From NCBI GenBank assembly GCA_963556495.2, contig OY747702.1, forward strand, positions 17,162,903 through 17,226,902: a stretch of DNA of 64,000 bases, read 5' to 3'. Origin of the DNA: Valencia hispanica (taxonomy: Eukaryota; Chordata; Actinopteri; Cyprinodontiformes; Valenciidae). Under the pieces are notes generated by a model. It searched no databases and had not been told where the DNA came from. It worked only from the letters and a program-made list of their open reading frames with translations. Position 1 is the first letter of the stretch; the number at the start of each line of letters is the position of its first letter. Of this stretch, positions 1-11,160 are shown one piece after another. A program made the position numbers and the translations under genes.

Positions 1-1484
1 CCAGTGAGCAAGAGCTTTTTTTTAAGGATGTAAGAAGGCATTGTGTCTCTGTTGGGGGAAAAAATACAAAATAGAAAAACAAATGGACAGCAGAGCTACA
101 AGATGAAGTCATCTCAGGAAGAGGCTATTGCTGTAAAGCTGCTACAGATTTCTAACAGTGAGAATACAGCCAGAGGAGGACGGGGGAAAAAACATTCACA
201 ATGAGACACAGTGTCTCTGAGCGAACGCTGTGGCCAACATTTCAAAGGACTGGCTCCTGAGTGAGGGTCCGCCCAGCAGCAGTGCAGGTTGCCTTGGGCT
301 GGCAGGTTGCTCCACTGCAGTGTGAGAGGAGTTTTTCCTCCAGAGTGCTGCTAACATATGTAAGCTCCACAGGGGTTTGTGACGGCGCACACCAGAGCTC
401 TGGACACTGCATCTATCATTACCCTGCATCTCTGTCTCCCTGCGTTTTTTCGGCCTGGATCTCCCACTCATCTCTCCCTCTCTCTTTGTTTGGCCCGGGT
501 TATCTTCATCCCCTGCTGTCCATCTCCCCGTCCTCCTCCCTGCGTCTCCCCTCTTTCTCTTTTCTCTCCCCCTGTGGCCTGCTTTTCATCCCCCGTTTCA
601 GTCACTCTCTTACCCTGACCCCCCCTACAAACCTACCACCCCTTCGGACTATCTGCCCTTCAACATACCCCACCCCACCCCCCCATCCCAGATCCGCTTT
701 CCACCCCCTCCTCCTCCCCCCAACTCTCTCTGAACCCTCCCCCTTCCTCCTCTTCTCTATCCTGCCCCCTCCTCCTCTCCCCTCCTCTCCTGCCATCTTG
801 CAGGCCAGTGGAGCCAGACTGCAGGCGTTCAGGGAGTCACTGGACCTGCTGGGCAGCGGGTGACACAGATTTCCGGTGTGTGTGTGTGTGTGCGCGCGCG
901 AGCGAGCGGGTGTGTGTGCATGTGTGTGTCAAGACCAGGGAGGGGGGTGGTGGTAGGTTGAGAGGGGGGGATTAAGCTTCAAATCACTAGAAAAGGCACT
1001 GAAGAGAGATGGGGAGGTGTGTGTGTGTGGTGGTGTGTGTGTTGGGGGGGGTTCAGCAGATCCAAGAATTTGAAATTCCCCTTTTGTCTGGGAGATGAAG
1101 AAACACTACACTGTGGGCTCAAACTAAAAGACTGTGTTTCTCATTCAGTGGGAGCGTTGTAATAGCGTGATGTTGGAGCTCACTGCTTTTTCTCCATGAG
1201 TTGGCAGTGTCCTGCGTTGGCTGGCGTGCAGCGCTTTCTCTCTCCCTCTCACTGTGTGCCTGACAAAACACACACGTGCACGCAGACACACACACAGAGA
1301 CACGCGCGCACGCGGTCCCTCTGCGATCCCCTGACTGAAGGCTCACAGGAAGTGCAGCCGTGGCCCAATTATAGCGTGACACCTCGGGCCGGCCGTTGCC
1401 ATGGTTACGTCTTCCCTGCGGTCCCCTGGAGTGTGGCGCCGAGGAAGAAGGTCTTATCACATCAGCCATCGTTACGGCAGTGAG

Positions 1485-1519
<35 letters not shown>

Positions 1520-1815
1520 GGGGCTCCCTGTAGCCCCGGTCCAGCTGGCTCTGGGTTTGCTTTTAAAAATGACTGGATGTGATGTATACTTGTGCAAAAA
1601 AAAGATGAAGAAGAAGAAGAGGAAGGTGGGGGAGAAATTGGGTGTTGTGATTGTGTGTGCATGTCAGGTTTACCCCAAGCGTGCGGACGTGCCAAAGCGG
1701 CGTGTAGGTGTGTTTGTGTGTGCACGTCTGCGGGGTTGCGATAAGGCTCTCAGCCACACCATTAGGTGACTCATAATCCACACCACCTCAAACACACACA
1801 CACACACACACACGT
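1..1815. other. Low-complexity non-coding stretch
   Basis: I see no supported gene here. The stretch holds a pyrimidine-rich tract (about 420-800), TG-rich tracts (869-925 and 1018-1045), a CA/CG-rich tract near 1268-1310, a GA run into poly-G (1487-1523) and a CA run (1792-1812). The open frames over these tracts are low-complexity products of skewed base composition. Confidence 0.6.
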
Positions 1816-2240
1816 TTGTATTCCCAGTCTTATTAGAACATTGTGTTGACTTCATTTCTGTAACCCCATTTGTGCCTAACCCTGACCCTAACCCCTAACC
1901 TGAGAGATGTTCGACCATATCTCGACTGGGTCTCGGTCTGCTCTGGGTCAGAAAAGGCAGGTAGTATAGCAGAAAAGGTCCCAACGAGGTAGCATTCATG
2001 AAAACACTTGTACTATTTTGTATTTCTAACCATATTAGGAAATTGTTTTGACTTCCGTTTACTTCAGTAACTCGATATGTGCCAAACCCTAACCAATAGC
2101 AGTACATAACCCAAACCCCAAAAACAATGTCGCAGTGTTGCATTTGGACTTGCCTCTGGTCCCCAGAAAGCCTATGGGTCTTCAAAAGGTCAGTGGTGAT
2201 ACCAGAAAAGGTCTTAAAGAGGTAACGTAAACAACTGCAC
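1816..2240. repeat. Two diverged tandem units of a dispersed repeat
   Basis: Two units of roughly 200 bases share an ordered set of words. The first has 'attagaacattgtgttgactt', 'gtgcctaaccctgacc' and later 'gcagaaaaggtcccaacgagg'. The second has 'attaggaaattgttttgactt', 'gtgccaaaccctaacc' and 'ccagaaaaggtcttaaagagg'. The (CA)n run just before 1816 is a usual companion of this kind of fish repeat. The short CCCTAA-like words belong to the unit. Confidence 0.5.
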
Positions 2241-2347
2241 CGACACAGCAGCACCCATGTGCAAGAGCAAGCGCAAACACAGCTCCAAACAGCCAACTAG
2301 AAATGAACCCAGGTATATGGTAGACAAGTAGCACATGGCAAACTTCT

Positions 2348-2353
2348 TTTATT
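2348..2353 (-). terminator. Candidate poly(A) signal of the cxxc5-like gene
   Basis: AATAAA on the minus strand about 475 bases downstream of the stop codon at 2827. It implies a 3' UTR of roughly 0.5 kb. No transcript evidence is available here. Confidence 0.4.
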
Positions 2354-2826
2354 TCAAAAGGGCAAACAGAGCTATACAGTACAGGTAGCACAGGAAATAA
2401 TTTAGCCAAGGCTGAACTCATTCATTTCTTACTGATGCAGTGACGTCAGAACAACAGAAGCAAGAAACTCCTCATTAGAAACAACAACAAAACAAAAACA
2501 ACCCCATTTTGGCTACGTCTTTATGCTGAAGCATGGTACATCCAAACTGGAAAGCAATGTAAAAAAAGAACATAATGTTTTCCAGATATTTACAGTCTTA
2601 TGTACAGGCATTTTTGTTGTCATCTAAATATTGACGCACATTGGTATCCTTCTTTTTTTTCTCTTTCTCCTCTCCCATATTCACTGATTGTCAAAAGAAA
2701 GGATGGAAACAGGTGTGGACATTCTTAAACGGAGCTTTGTACCGCAGTCCGAGCGTGTTATTGTGGTGTCCCGTAAACTACAGCTCCCAACAATCATCCG
2801 ACCAGCCTCTGCCAACTCAGGAGCAA

Positions 2827-3717
2827 CTATCCGTCCAGGGCTCCGTTGCTCCTCTCCTGTGCCAGACCCAAAGTAAAATCGGACCCCCTTAAATCGAACC
2901 CAGACACTCTGCTGTCGAACCCGGAACCCCCGGGCTTCCTCTTCAGCTCCTCGCACTTCCTGTATTTACAGATCTGGTGTCCCCTCTTGCGGTTGCGGCA
3001 GCTGCTGCACTGTTCGCAGTTCGTCTGACGTCGGCAGGGCACGCACTCCCCGCACCTCTTCCTCTTCCTTCTCCCTCCGCCACCCCCGCCCTGCGAGCCA
3101 GGGGAGTAGCCCTCAGCCACCAGCCCTTCCATGCCCTCAGCTCCCACGGTTGTGCTCCTCCAATGACCTCCCCCCATCTGAAAGCCCGCCAGAGGGAACA
3201 GAGCGGGGCTAAAGGGGAACCAGGCGCCGAGGAATGGTTGGAAGTCACTGCTGCATCCAGACGAGTCCTCATCCTCCTCCTCCGGCCCGGATCCGCCTCC
3301 CTCGCCATCTCCTTTTCCTCCCTTGGCCTCTGCGACCTCCTTTTTGGCCGGCTGGCTGCTCTGCGCGCCCAGGCTGGCCTGCTCCGTGGTGGCGGGGGTG
3401 ATAGCCAGCAGCCCGGCACGCATCAGCAGCTCTGCGGCATGGGCCAGGTGGAGCCCGCTGGGCGACTCCCACATGTCCGGCCAGGAGGGGGCCCGGCGGG
3501 GCTTGCTGGGCTGGGCAGGACGCTGCTCCTGTGCCGGGGACGGCTGGATCAGACCTTTGACGTCTACAGCAGGGGAAGGGGTAGAGATGTAATGGGAGAG
3601 GCTGTAGGGGTGGCTGGAGCGCTTAAGGCTTGGTCTCAGGGGCTCATTGGGGATTTTAGCACTGCTGTGGGCCTGATCTGGGGAGGAAGGGCCAGCGATG
3701 TCTACGGCAGTGGACAT
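2827..3717 (-). CDS. cxxc5: CXXC-type zinc finger protein, CXXC4/CXXC5 class
   Basis: A minus-strand reading frame of 296 codons from the first in-frame ATG (3717). The same frame is closed upstream by a TAG at 3864-3862, so this ATG is the best start unless a 5' exon joins between them. Residues about 218-262 (2932-3066) form a CXXC zinc finger: CGECVPC, then CEQC, then SSC, a nine-residue gap, Cys, four residues, Cys. The flanks RKRKRC and KCEELKRKP are typical of CXXC4/CXXC5, which bind unmethylated CpG DNA and restrain Wnt signalling through Dishevelled. A second conserved block (NEPL...SLKRS...LSHY near residues 22-45) and a [16 protein letters not shown] stretch resemble CXXC5. The middle is rich in Pro, Ser, Gly and Glu. 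The C-terminal tail after KRKP does not resemble the CXXC4/5 ending I know, so the last exon may be mis-modelled. CXXC5 is preferred over CXXC4 because ube2d2 is nearby. Confidence 0.8.
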   Translation of the reverse strand: MSTAVDIAGPSSPDQAHSSAKIPNEPLRPSLKRSSHPYSLSHYISTPSPAVDVKGLIQPSPAQEQRPAQPSKPRRAPSWPDMWESPSGLHLAHAAELLMRAGLLAITPATTEQASLGAQSSQPAKKEVAEAKGGKGDGEGGGSGPEEEDEDSSGCSSDFQPFLGAWFPFSPALFPLAGFQMGGGHWRSTTVGAEGMEGLVAEGYSPGSQGGGGGGRRKRKRCGECVPCRRQTNCEQCSSCRNRKRGHQICKYRKCEELKRKPGGSGFDSRVSGFDLRGSDFTLGLAQERSNGALDG

Positions 3718-4029
3718 GGCAGTGGCTGGGTATGGAGGGGAGGGGAGGGCTATTTGCCCTTGTGTTTTTGTGTGCGTGGGAGAAGGGGACTGAAGCTGAC
3801 GCGGGGCTGACAACTGTCCTGCTGTTACTTCAGCCAAAATGGCAAGCCTTGGCCTGTGTCCCTATTCCCATTCTCTGCAGCAGCTTCAGAGTCCTGGAGA
3901 GCTGGAAATGAATAGGGGATGAAGACAGGAAGGTTAAGAATAGAAATGCTGGAGAGACAGATACAGAAAGAGAGTAAACAGGGAAGACAGGATCTGTTTT
4001 TTTTTCCCCTAGCAGAGCTACTCAACAGT

Positions 4030-5160
4030 GTCAGGGAATTATCAGACAGAAAATAAGAGTAAAAAAATATATATATATATGTGTAAAGCTATGGAAATAA
4101 AACTGCTAAAAATTCAGAAGCACAGATCCGTCCGTCCGTGTGTGTGTGAGTGAGAGAGAGAGAGAGAGAGACAGTGCATGCCTTGCAAAAGGATTTCCGC
4201 ATACAGGAGGCAGTATCCCTTTAAGAATTTCACGGTATATCAATGCAATCAATAACAGAGCGACAACAATATGCAAAGATATGCGCATATGCGCAGGTCA
4301 AATGTGGAGCGCGCTTTTCAAATACATTTTGACGACTGCTGTTATGTGTGCCAGCCAGGGCTTAAACGGAGCAGAGAAACGCCAAATACGGGGAAGCAAA
4401 GAAAAAAAACAGGCTGTCTTTTGTCTGGTATCGACGACGAGGAGCGAGGTGCGCAACGATGCGGGTGCTGGGGGATAAAAAAAAGAGACCAGGCTATATT
4501 CCGTGTCCACGTTTGTGTGTGTGTGTGTGTGTGGGGGGGGGGGGGGGGACAACACCGCCGACTAAACACGGATCATGTATGTTTTTACGGAGTGGGAATT
4601 GTTTGTGCCCTTCGAAGGGTCGATCGGGCAGATGTAATCGATCACTTTAGCGTGAACGAGGTTACCTAAGAGGACCGACGCCACGGCGAGCTGACCACAG
4701 TCCGAGTGGTCGCTGCGACACGGCGCTGCGCGCAGGAAGGGAGAGGAAAATCGGGCGACAAAAACGGCTAAATCAACAGGAAGTGCGATATATTAAATAA
4801 GAAAAACGTGTCGCTTTACCTTCCCAACGCGGGGCCCGGGCTCTCCTGTCAAATATATGATGAAGTCATGAACTAATGTCGAGCCGATCGTAGCGTATGT
4901 GGACGGCGGAGCTTGCCGATTCCTCCTCCACCTCTCCGTCCCGGAGGGTCTGCAAACACTCTGCACGGAATTTGGGGGCGTCGCTCAAAATGCGAAGTGG
5001 ACTCTGCAGCCGACCGAGGCTCGTGTGGTCAGAGCGACCCCGTGATGTCCTCAGGAGCGGTCCAGCTGACAGCGACGATTACACCCAAATGCACCCATTA
5101 GTTCATCTCAGGAGAGAGAGAGAGAGAGGGGGGGGGGGGTTATACTTTGAGATGTTCGTG
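4030..5160. promoter_or_regulatory. CpG-containing putative 5' region of the cxxc5-like gene
   Basis: This stretch lies directly upstream (minus-strand sense) of the cxxc5-like coding exon. CpG frequency is high from about 4260 to 5100, in contrast to the AT-rich sequence beyond 5160. It probably contains the promoter and non-coding first exon, but I could not define a transcription start. GT/GA runs (4137-4170) and poly-G runs (about 4530-4547 and 5129-5139) interrupt it. Confidence 0.4.
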
Positions 5161-5449
5161 ATTTATGCTTAACAGCAAAATTAGGATTCATAGTTATATA
5201 TGTCTTCAATTACCCTAATTAAAAACCGGTCGTGATGCACAGACGTATTATTTATTTAAATGGTCATTTGTCATTGATAAAATGTAATAAAAAATAGTTA
5301 ATTAAAACGTACAATCAAATTCCACAAATTTCTCTGGAGGTGCACAGTCAAAGACACATAAATAAAGACAGCACAATGTAAAGTTTATGAATGTAAATGA
5401 GTAAAGACTGAAAGAAAATGTAAGTTTAGTTATACACACCTTGTTGCAT

Positions 5450-5700
5450 TGTTGCAGTGTGTAGAACCGGCCCAAGGCAGAAGTAAGTGAAGCAACTGCT
5501 TAGGGCCTCCACACCAGCAGGGGGCAAACAAGAGTGCTAGAATTCTAGATGATGTAGAAATGATCTAGTTACACATCACTAATACTTTGGGTCCCTTTTT
5601 AAAATTTTATTTCACACCCAGTGACGGTTGATACTATAACGTGTGACATTTATCTTTAATTGCAAAACCAAGATTTATATTTAAATATGCCTGCCACTAA
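5450..5700. repeat. Dispersed repeat fragment, copy A
   Basis: The segment around 5490-5560 ('aagcaactgcttagggcctc', then 'caccagcagggggc', then 'gagtgctagaa') is clearly related to that at 6920-6990 ('aagcaactccctaggacccc', 'gaccaacaggggga', 'gagcactagaa'). These are two diverged copies of one dispersed element in the same orientation, flanking a LINE fragment. I cannot name the family. Confidence 0.45.
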
Positions 5701-5935
5701 TCTAATTAAAACGTTATGATTTTTCAAGATTATTTGTATTTGTTAATATTCTAAATATTATTGGTTATTATTATTTCGGAGTACTCATCGGGATTTTTTA
5801 ATCTATGCAAGTTCTGTTAACCTGCTTCATTGTATTTATTATTTGATTACTATCTAATTACTTCTACAGCATTGCGCATTAGGCTTTATAACGTTGTTAC
5901 AAATAATGCAAATTCTGTTAACCAAAATCTCAGAA

Positions 5936-6780
5936 ACAGAATCGATTTTATTGCCGGGTATGTGAACAAGGTTCACAATACATGCAAATATACAACGTGA
6001 GACAGTGACATATCAATCAAAAGGAAAAAACAAACAAGACAAGGTCGAGTCTCGAGACAAAATGTCAAAGCGAGACAGTCACATATCGATCAAATTGCAT
6101 ATAGATTATAAAGAATAAAGTGGCTGTAGAGAACAAAGTGACTGTGCAGAGAAATTAGTGTTCATAAATCCAACAGCAGAGGGGAGGAAGCTGTTTTTGT
6201 GGCGTGAGTCACAATGTCTAGTCCGAATGGAACATAATCTCCTGCTTGAAGGGAGTGGCTCAAAGAGTCCAGGACCAGGGTGGGAGCGCTCAGTTATGAT
6301 CCAACCTGAACGCCTCAGAGTCCTGGAGATGTACAGGTCATGGAGTGATGGAAGGTGACATCCGATCACGTTCTCTGCAGAGCGATTAACACGCTGTGCA
6401 GTCTGTGCTTGTCTTTGGCATGGCCCCGGCATACCACAGGGGGATGGAGGAGGTGAGGATGGACTCGATGGCTGTGTAGAATTGAACCATCATCTTGGCT
6501 GGCGCCCTGAGTTTCCTCAGCTGCCGAAGAAAGAACATCCTCTGCTGGGCCTTTTTAATGAGGAAGGTGATGGGCGTCTACCACTTGAGGTCTTGGGTGA
6601 TGGTGGTCCCCAGGAAGTGGAAGGAGTCCATGGTTGAGATGGGGGAATAAGTCAGGGTGATGGGGGCCGATGAAGTTGGTATTCTCCTAAAGTCTACGCT
6701 CATCTCCACTGTCCTCTTGGCATTCAGTTCCAGGTTGTTTTCAATGCACCAGGAAAGCTGAGAATTGTTCGTGAAGCTTC
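5936..6780 (-). mobile_element. 3' part of a non-LTR retrotransposon (LINE), decayed
   Basis: On the minus strand, frames around 6130-6420 encode the C-terminal end typical of fish non-LTR retrotransposon ORF2 proteins: a run like 'RSAENVIGCHLPSLHDLYISR', then 'SHPGPGLFEPLPSSRRLCSIRTR', then 'NSFLPSAVGFMNTN'. The plus-strand text at 5955-5975 ('ttttattgccgggtatgtg') resembles the 3' end of such elements. Frames are broken, so the copy is dead. Clade assignment would need a library search. Confidence 0.6.
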
Positions 6781-6879
6781 TTAGAGTACAACGACTCCAA
6801 ATGTAGTCCTAATTCTAGTTTAGCCTTGATGTGTTGCCTAAACCAGATGATATGCACAGTTTCTCCTTAAGACCAAATG

Positions 6880-7060
6880 GTTTGGCAGTTGTAAGCGGAG
6901 CAACACCAAGGTCTATGAAAACTAAGCAACTCCCTAGGACCCCCAGACCAACAGGGGGACCCCAAGAGCACTAGAAATCTCATTTAGGTTGAGTCTTCAA
7001 CAAAGTTGGTGTTACTCATTTAAAATGTTGTAACTGGTTGATAACTGTCTTTAGTATTTA
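6880..7060. repeat. Dispersed repeat fragment, copy B
   Basis: This is the diverged partner of the fragment at 5450-5700, in the same orientation, on the other side of the LINE fragment. No coding capacity is seen. Confidence 0.4.
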
Positions 7061-8230
7061 GTTCGCAGCTTAAAAATATGCAACACATTATCTTTATAAA
7101 CAAAACTACATGTTTAAGCATGTTAACACAGGTAAACCCATTAGATATCGGGAATGTCATTAAAGCAACACTGATTCAGTTAAGCCATGATTTAATTTAT
7201 TTTCTCAATCTTTGACCAGCTCTGCCTGCAGGCTGGCTGAAAGAAAGCCATTTTTTTCTTTCTTTGTACCAACAGAAAAGAGCATCTTGGCTACAGGGAA
7301 ATATTCGCAGTCAGGAAAAGGTTTGGAAACTAAACGAGTGTCAGGAGGAACAAGCACCAGCCGGTACCTTTAATACAAACTGATCAGCTCATTGGACCGG
7401 ACCAGAATTATCCGTTGCAACGCACAACAATAGAGCCATAATTCTCCCATAACTCAAATTAAAATAATCCTGTAAAACAAAAACAAAAAAGATTCTAAGC
7501 TACGATCTGATTGTTATGCTGTTTTATTAAAAACAATTAGGTAATGATATCCATCTTTGTGCAAGTATACCTTTATACCATTATGTTTATACTTAAGGTT
7601 AACATACGGGGAGAATTGTTGACATTAATTCAATAAACTAACACTTCAGTAACATGACTCAAATTACTTTACATAAATTCCCTATTGACCAAATACCTCA
7701 TACTGTACTGTTTAACTACTGCTTAGTAGTTCTCCACAGTGAGCTGGTCTGCTCCCCTCTCCACCGGCACCGCCTGAATAAAGGAGTTGACTCCTCCACG
7801 CCGGAGTCCACTCCACCTCTTCTGAGAGGCCTCCGTGCATCTGGCACGCAGCCAGACACCTCGTGCGTGTGCATCCGTGTGTGAGCGTGCGTGTCACTGT
7901 GGAAGCAGGGGCCCACGGTTACTACACCGTCTGGCCTGGATCATCCGTGTAAACACAGCGTCTTCTAGTGGTCAACACAAATACAGCCACCCCGTCTTAA
8001 AATGGCCACTGGTGCTTGGTGGACACTGCAGCAGCAGCTGCCCCCTTCGGCCAAGGCCACCCACACCCACCAGGCCCCCACTGCAGTCGCCACATTGAGC
8101 TGTTTACTCATCATCCCCGGTCCACTGTTAATCCACCGACACAGCCCTGGTTGATTCTGACGTGGAATCTGGCTCCAAAAGTAATTTTAAAAAATAAAAT
8201 AAGCCCAACAAAGTAGATCACTCAACATGT

Positions 8231-8236
8231 TTTATT
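8231..8236 (-). terminator. Candidate poly(A) signal of cisd1
   Basis: AATAAA on the minus strand about 570 bases past the cisd1 stop codon. This gives a plausible 3' UTR end near 8215. Confidence 0.5.
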
Positions 8237-8802
8237 AACAACATACACCACACTGACTCAAGCACACTGCAGCCGGTTGAGAAAAAAAACAGACAAAAAA
8301 CCCCAATCTGATGAAGAAGCAAAATAGGTCCTTTATAAGTTCAACTTTCACACACTTGGTTTGATCAGAAAGCTTGAGGGGACGGCTCACAAACAGCATA
8401 TAGTGTTTTTCGATATTCCACATCTTGCCATTTAAGACAAACGTTGATAATAAGCAGCAAAACAAAGCGAATATTTCGTCGGACATTCATATGGGTTGCT
8501 GTGTTCATCGAACAAAGATAAGGCCTGTGATGAAGTCAACATAAATATTGGACTGATGAAGCAAAAAAAAACAAAACAAACAATGATTTCATATTTCAAC
8601 CACCCGCTCCGCACCACATGGTGCCACCAAGGACGGGCACACGGGGAACAACTGCAATGATTGTCACAGTCCCTTGATCAGTGTAGGGAATGCTGGGAAT
8701 TATGAAAATATATCTGCAGTGTGTTCTGGCTTCTTCAGGGTCACCCGCAACAATACTGATGAACGATCGAGCGTGGTTTGGAAGCATGAGCAGTCAGTTG
8801 CA

Positions 8803-10908
8803 TTACGCATCTTTCTTTTTGATGATGAGTGGCCCGACGTTATCTCCGGTTTCCTCGTTGTGCTTGGTGTGGGCGCCGTCGCAGTACGGGAACTGCGGGA
8901 AGGACAGAGACATGATCACACTTCAACACCTTAAAACTCAGCGTGCCTGATGCAGACACGACTAGCTAGGATCAGCAGGTCGGAAACTCAAAGATAGGAT
9001 CTTTTCCTGACCTGTGAACGCATCATACTGTTCGCCGTGTACGTCATTACTGGAGGAAGACGACCCGCTTGTTTAAAAATGAATTTACCGTGTTTTATCC
9101 ACTCGCTGATCCTGTTGTAAAGCAACAGCTGTCTGACACCCACAAGTGTGTCCATGATCCTATTATAAATAATTCATGACCACTCACAAGAGGAAGGCCA
9201 GAAAAAGGCATTTTGAATGCTGTCAATTAATAATTATTTTACAAACCTGGAGGTTTAAACTTATCCATAAATCTCTAATAAGCGTTTGTTTTTTTAGTTT
9301 TGATTTTACAATTAAATGAGTAGCTTTATGGAATGGTGAGTGGCGTAGGGGTAGAGCGGCCGTCCCACATACAGAGGCTGTTACGCCTCGACGCAGCCGT
9401 CCGGGGTTCGATTCCCAACTCTAGGACCTTTGCTGGATGTCTTCCCCCTTCTCTCTCTATCCAATTCCTGTCTGAGTTACTGTTAATAAAGGCCACTTGT
9501 GCCCCCCCCCCCCAAAAAAAAAAAAACCCTTTTTAAAATATTAGTAGCTTTTCTTTCCCAAGCAAATAAAAATAAATAAAACCTTGGAATGAAATTTATA
9601 CTGTCAGAATTTTGTACTTACAAAAGAAAATCCCTCCGAGTTTGGATCTTAAACAACATATTTAGGTAATAAACTCATAATAAGATTATTCTATGTACAA
9701 CCTTTTTAGATTTCCAGCAGCGGCAGTAGACGGCCTTGGTGCCGATGTCCTCCATGTCAAAGCTGTGCACCACTTTGGGGCTGTCTTTGCTGAAGCTCGT
9801 GTTCACATGACACTTCTTGCAGGTGCGGCTGCTCAGGTAGCGGCTGACCAGAAAACCTGCAGCTGCTGAAATGACCGCCACTGGCACAGCGACCAAGAAA
9901 TGCTCTGCAGAGGAGAGGAGAAGATGTAAAGGTTGCTTCATGGCCATTCACTCCTTACAGGTTTATACGTGGATGTGTAAACGGCACGGCAAAAAAAAAC
10001 CCCACACAAGATGGACCTCGGAAACCTGATATTTTAAATCTATATTTTTGTGCATCCAGCTGGGTTTTAGGGTTCCGGCACATGTTTCATGGCAGAGCTC
10101 CATTGAGCCAGACTTATAGAAGTAAAAAAACACGAAAGCCCCCTGGAGCTATCTCTATGGTGGCCATGGTTTAAATATGGAACCTGTAAGATTCACAAAC
10201 CGGAAGGAGATGGATGGAGAAATAGAAAAATAGATAAATGGAGAAACGGATGAATGGACAGAAACCCGATGGGAGTGCAAGATAGAATAACGAATGGAAA
10301 GATACAAATCAGACAAAACTGCAAATATTTCTAATAATCTGCCTGAAAAAGATGCTGGAACTAGGTAATACGTGTCCAGGGTATTAACAGAACGAAACCA
10401 CCACAACATATTCTGCTCACTGAGAAAAGCGAATACAACGTGGAGCTGCAAGTTTTATAGCTTATACCCTGATTTAGCCGCAGTCACGTGTTAGATGGAG
10501 GCTAAAAACACGAGGAACAGAGGTCCTGCTTCGTCTGGAGAAGCTGTGTGGCTACAGTACGCAGCAGACATGGCTGCTGGGCCTAGATTACCTGCAGACA
10601 GAATTAAAGATGCAAACAGGGGCTCGGATGGCCGACCAGCTGGTTTAGATACATAACACCCGGGTAATTACGCGAAGCAAGAAGCGAAACTGGGCAAATA
10701 TGTTCCACTTCTTTACGTTACACGGATTAAAACAACACAATGTGTAGATTTAAGTTGAAATACTCCTCAGAGTAATCGCTCTGCGGTCAACTAAAATGTC
10801 TGGTAGCGCTAAATAAATACCTCACTTAAGGCTAGCATGCTGTTAGCCAGCTTTATTTAATATTGTACCTTTGGTTAACCTGAGGCCGGAGTTGTGGACC
10901 GCTGCCAT
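8803..10908 (-). CDS. cisd1: CDGSH iron-sulfur domain protein 1 (mitoNEET), three coding exons
   Basis: Coding exons are 10908-10869 (40 nt), 9904-9702 (203 nt) and 8892-8803 (90 nt, with TAA stop). All junctions are GT-AG, in phases 1 and 0. They join into a 110-residue protein, about the size of vertebrate CISD1. Residues 14-38 form the single N-terminal membrane helix that anchors the protein in the outer mitochondrial membrane. The CDGSH domain carries the full [2Fe-2S] ligand set Cys74, Cys76, Cys85 and His89 in [16 protein letters not shown], followed by the conserved [19 protein letters not shown] end. Family members are redox-active dimers acting in mitochondrial iron and energy metabolism. 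HSFDMED favours CISD1 over CISD2. No disabling change is seen. The start ATG lies in a CpG-rich first exon. Confidence 0.93.
9334..9530 (+). mobile_element. tRNA-derived SINE within cisd1 intron 2 side
   Basis: The 5' part resembles a tRNA: an A-box-like 'gtggcgtaggggtagagcgg' and a perfect B-box-like 'ggttcgattccc' about 50 bases later. It is followed by the 'gacctttgctggatgtcttc' and 'ctctctatccaattcctgtct' body and the 'taataaaggcc' tail seen in a very common teleost SINE, then a C/A-rich tail. It sits between cisd1 exons 3 and 2 in the opposite sense to the gene. It is not a functional tRNA gene because no acceptor-stem pairing is evident. Confidence 0.8.
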
Positions 10909-11160
10909 CGCACACACGGGCGTCAATCAGCTATCACGTAAACTTGCAGGGGTTGTCGCGTTTTCTCAGCGCCGTGGGTCGTTTGCGGTCAGCGGGAAAG
11001 CAGCAGCAAGGTCAACCGGTTAGCTTCACGGAACTCACTCCGCTGTTGAGCTCTGGCCCCCATCTGATCACGTCACTGCGGAGCGACCAATCAGGAGCAA
11101 GATTATGGAAAACAAGACGTTTACCAACAAAGTGCTTCCGGCTTCTCTTGCTAGTACAAT
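10880..11160 (-). promoter_or_regulatory. CpG-rich promoter and first-exon region of cisd1
   Basis: CpG density rises between about 10880 and 11130, around and upstream of the cisd1 start codon (10908), against AT-rich surroundings. This is the likely promoter. The exact start site cannot be read from sequence. Confidence 0.45.

Noticed and set aside
196..863. Overlapping open frames in the pyrimidine-rich tract
   Set aside because: They are made of Pro/Ser/Leu or Arg/Gly runs arising from base composition, overlap on both strands, and show no domain.
1867..1900. Interstitial telomere
   Set aside because: Only about four imperfect CCCTAA-like words, and they recur at the same place in a neighbouring repeat unit.
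3718..3861. N-terminal extension of the cxxc5-like frame up to 3837
   Set aside because: The extension has no ATG; it would start at TTG. An in-frame TAG lies just upstream at 3864-3862. The first ATG at 3717 is preferred.
9336..9420. tRNA gene
   Set aside because: A- and B-box-like text is present, but the acceptor stem does not pair and the downstream body is that of a SINE.
9675..9947. cisd1 exon 2 as a single-exon gene starting [10 protein letters not shown]
   Set aside because: That start lies in the intron. The acceptor at 9905 and the upstream exon at 10908-10869 give the correct N terminus, and the frame past 9702 is intronic.
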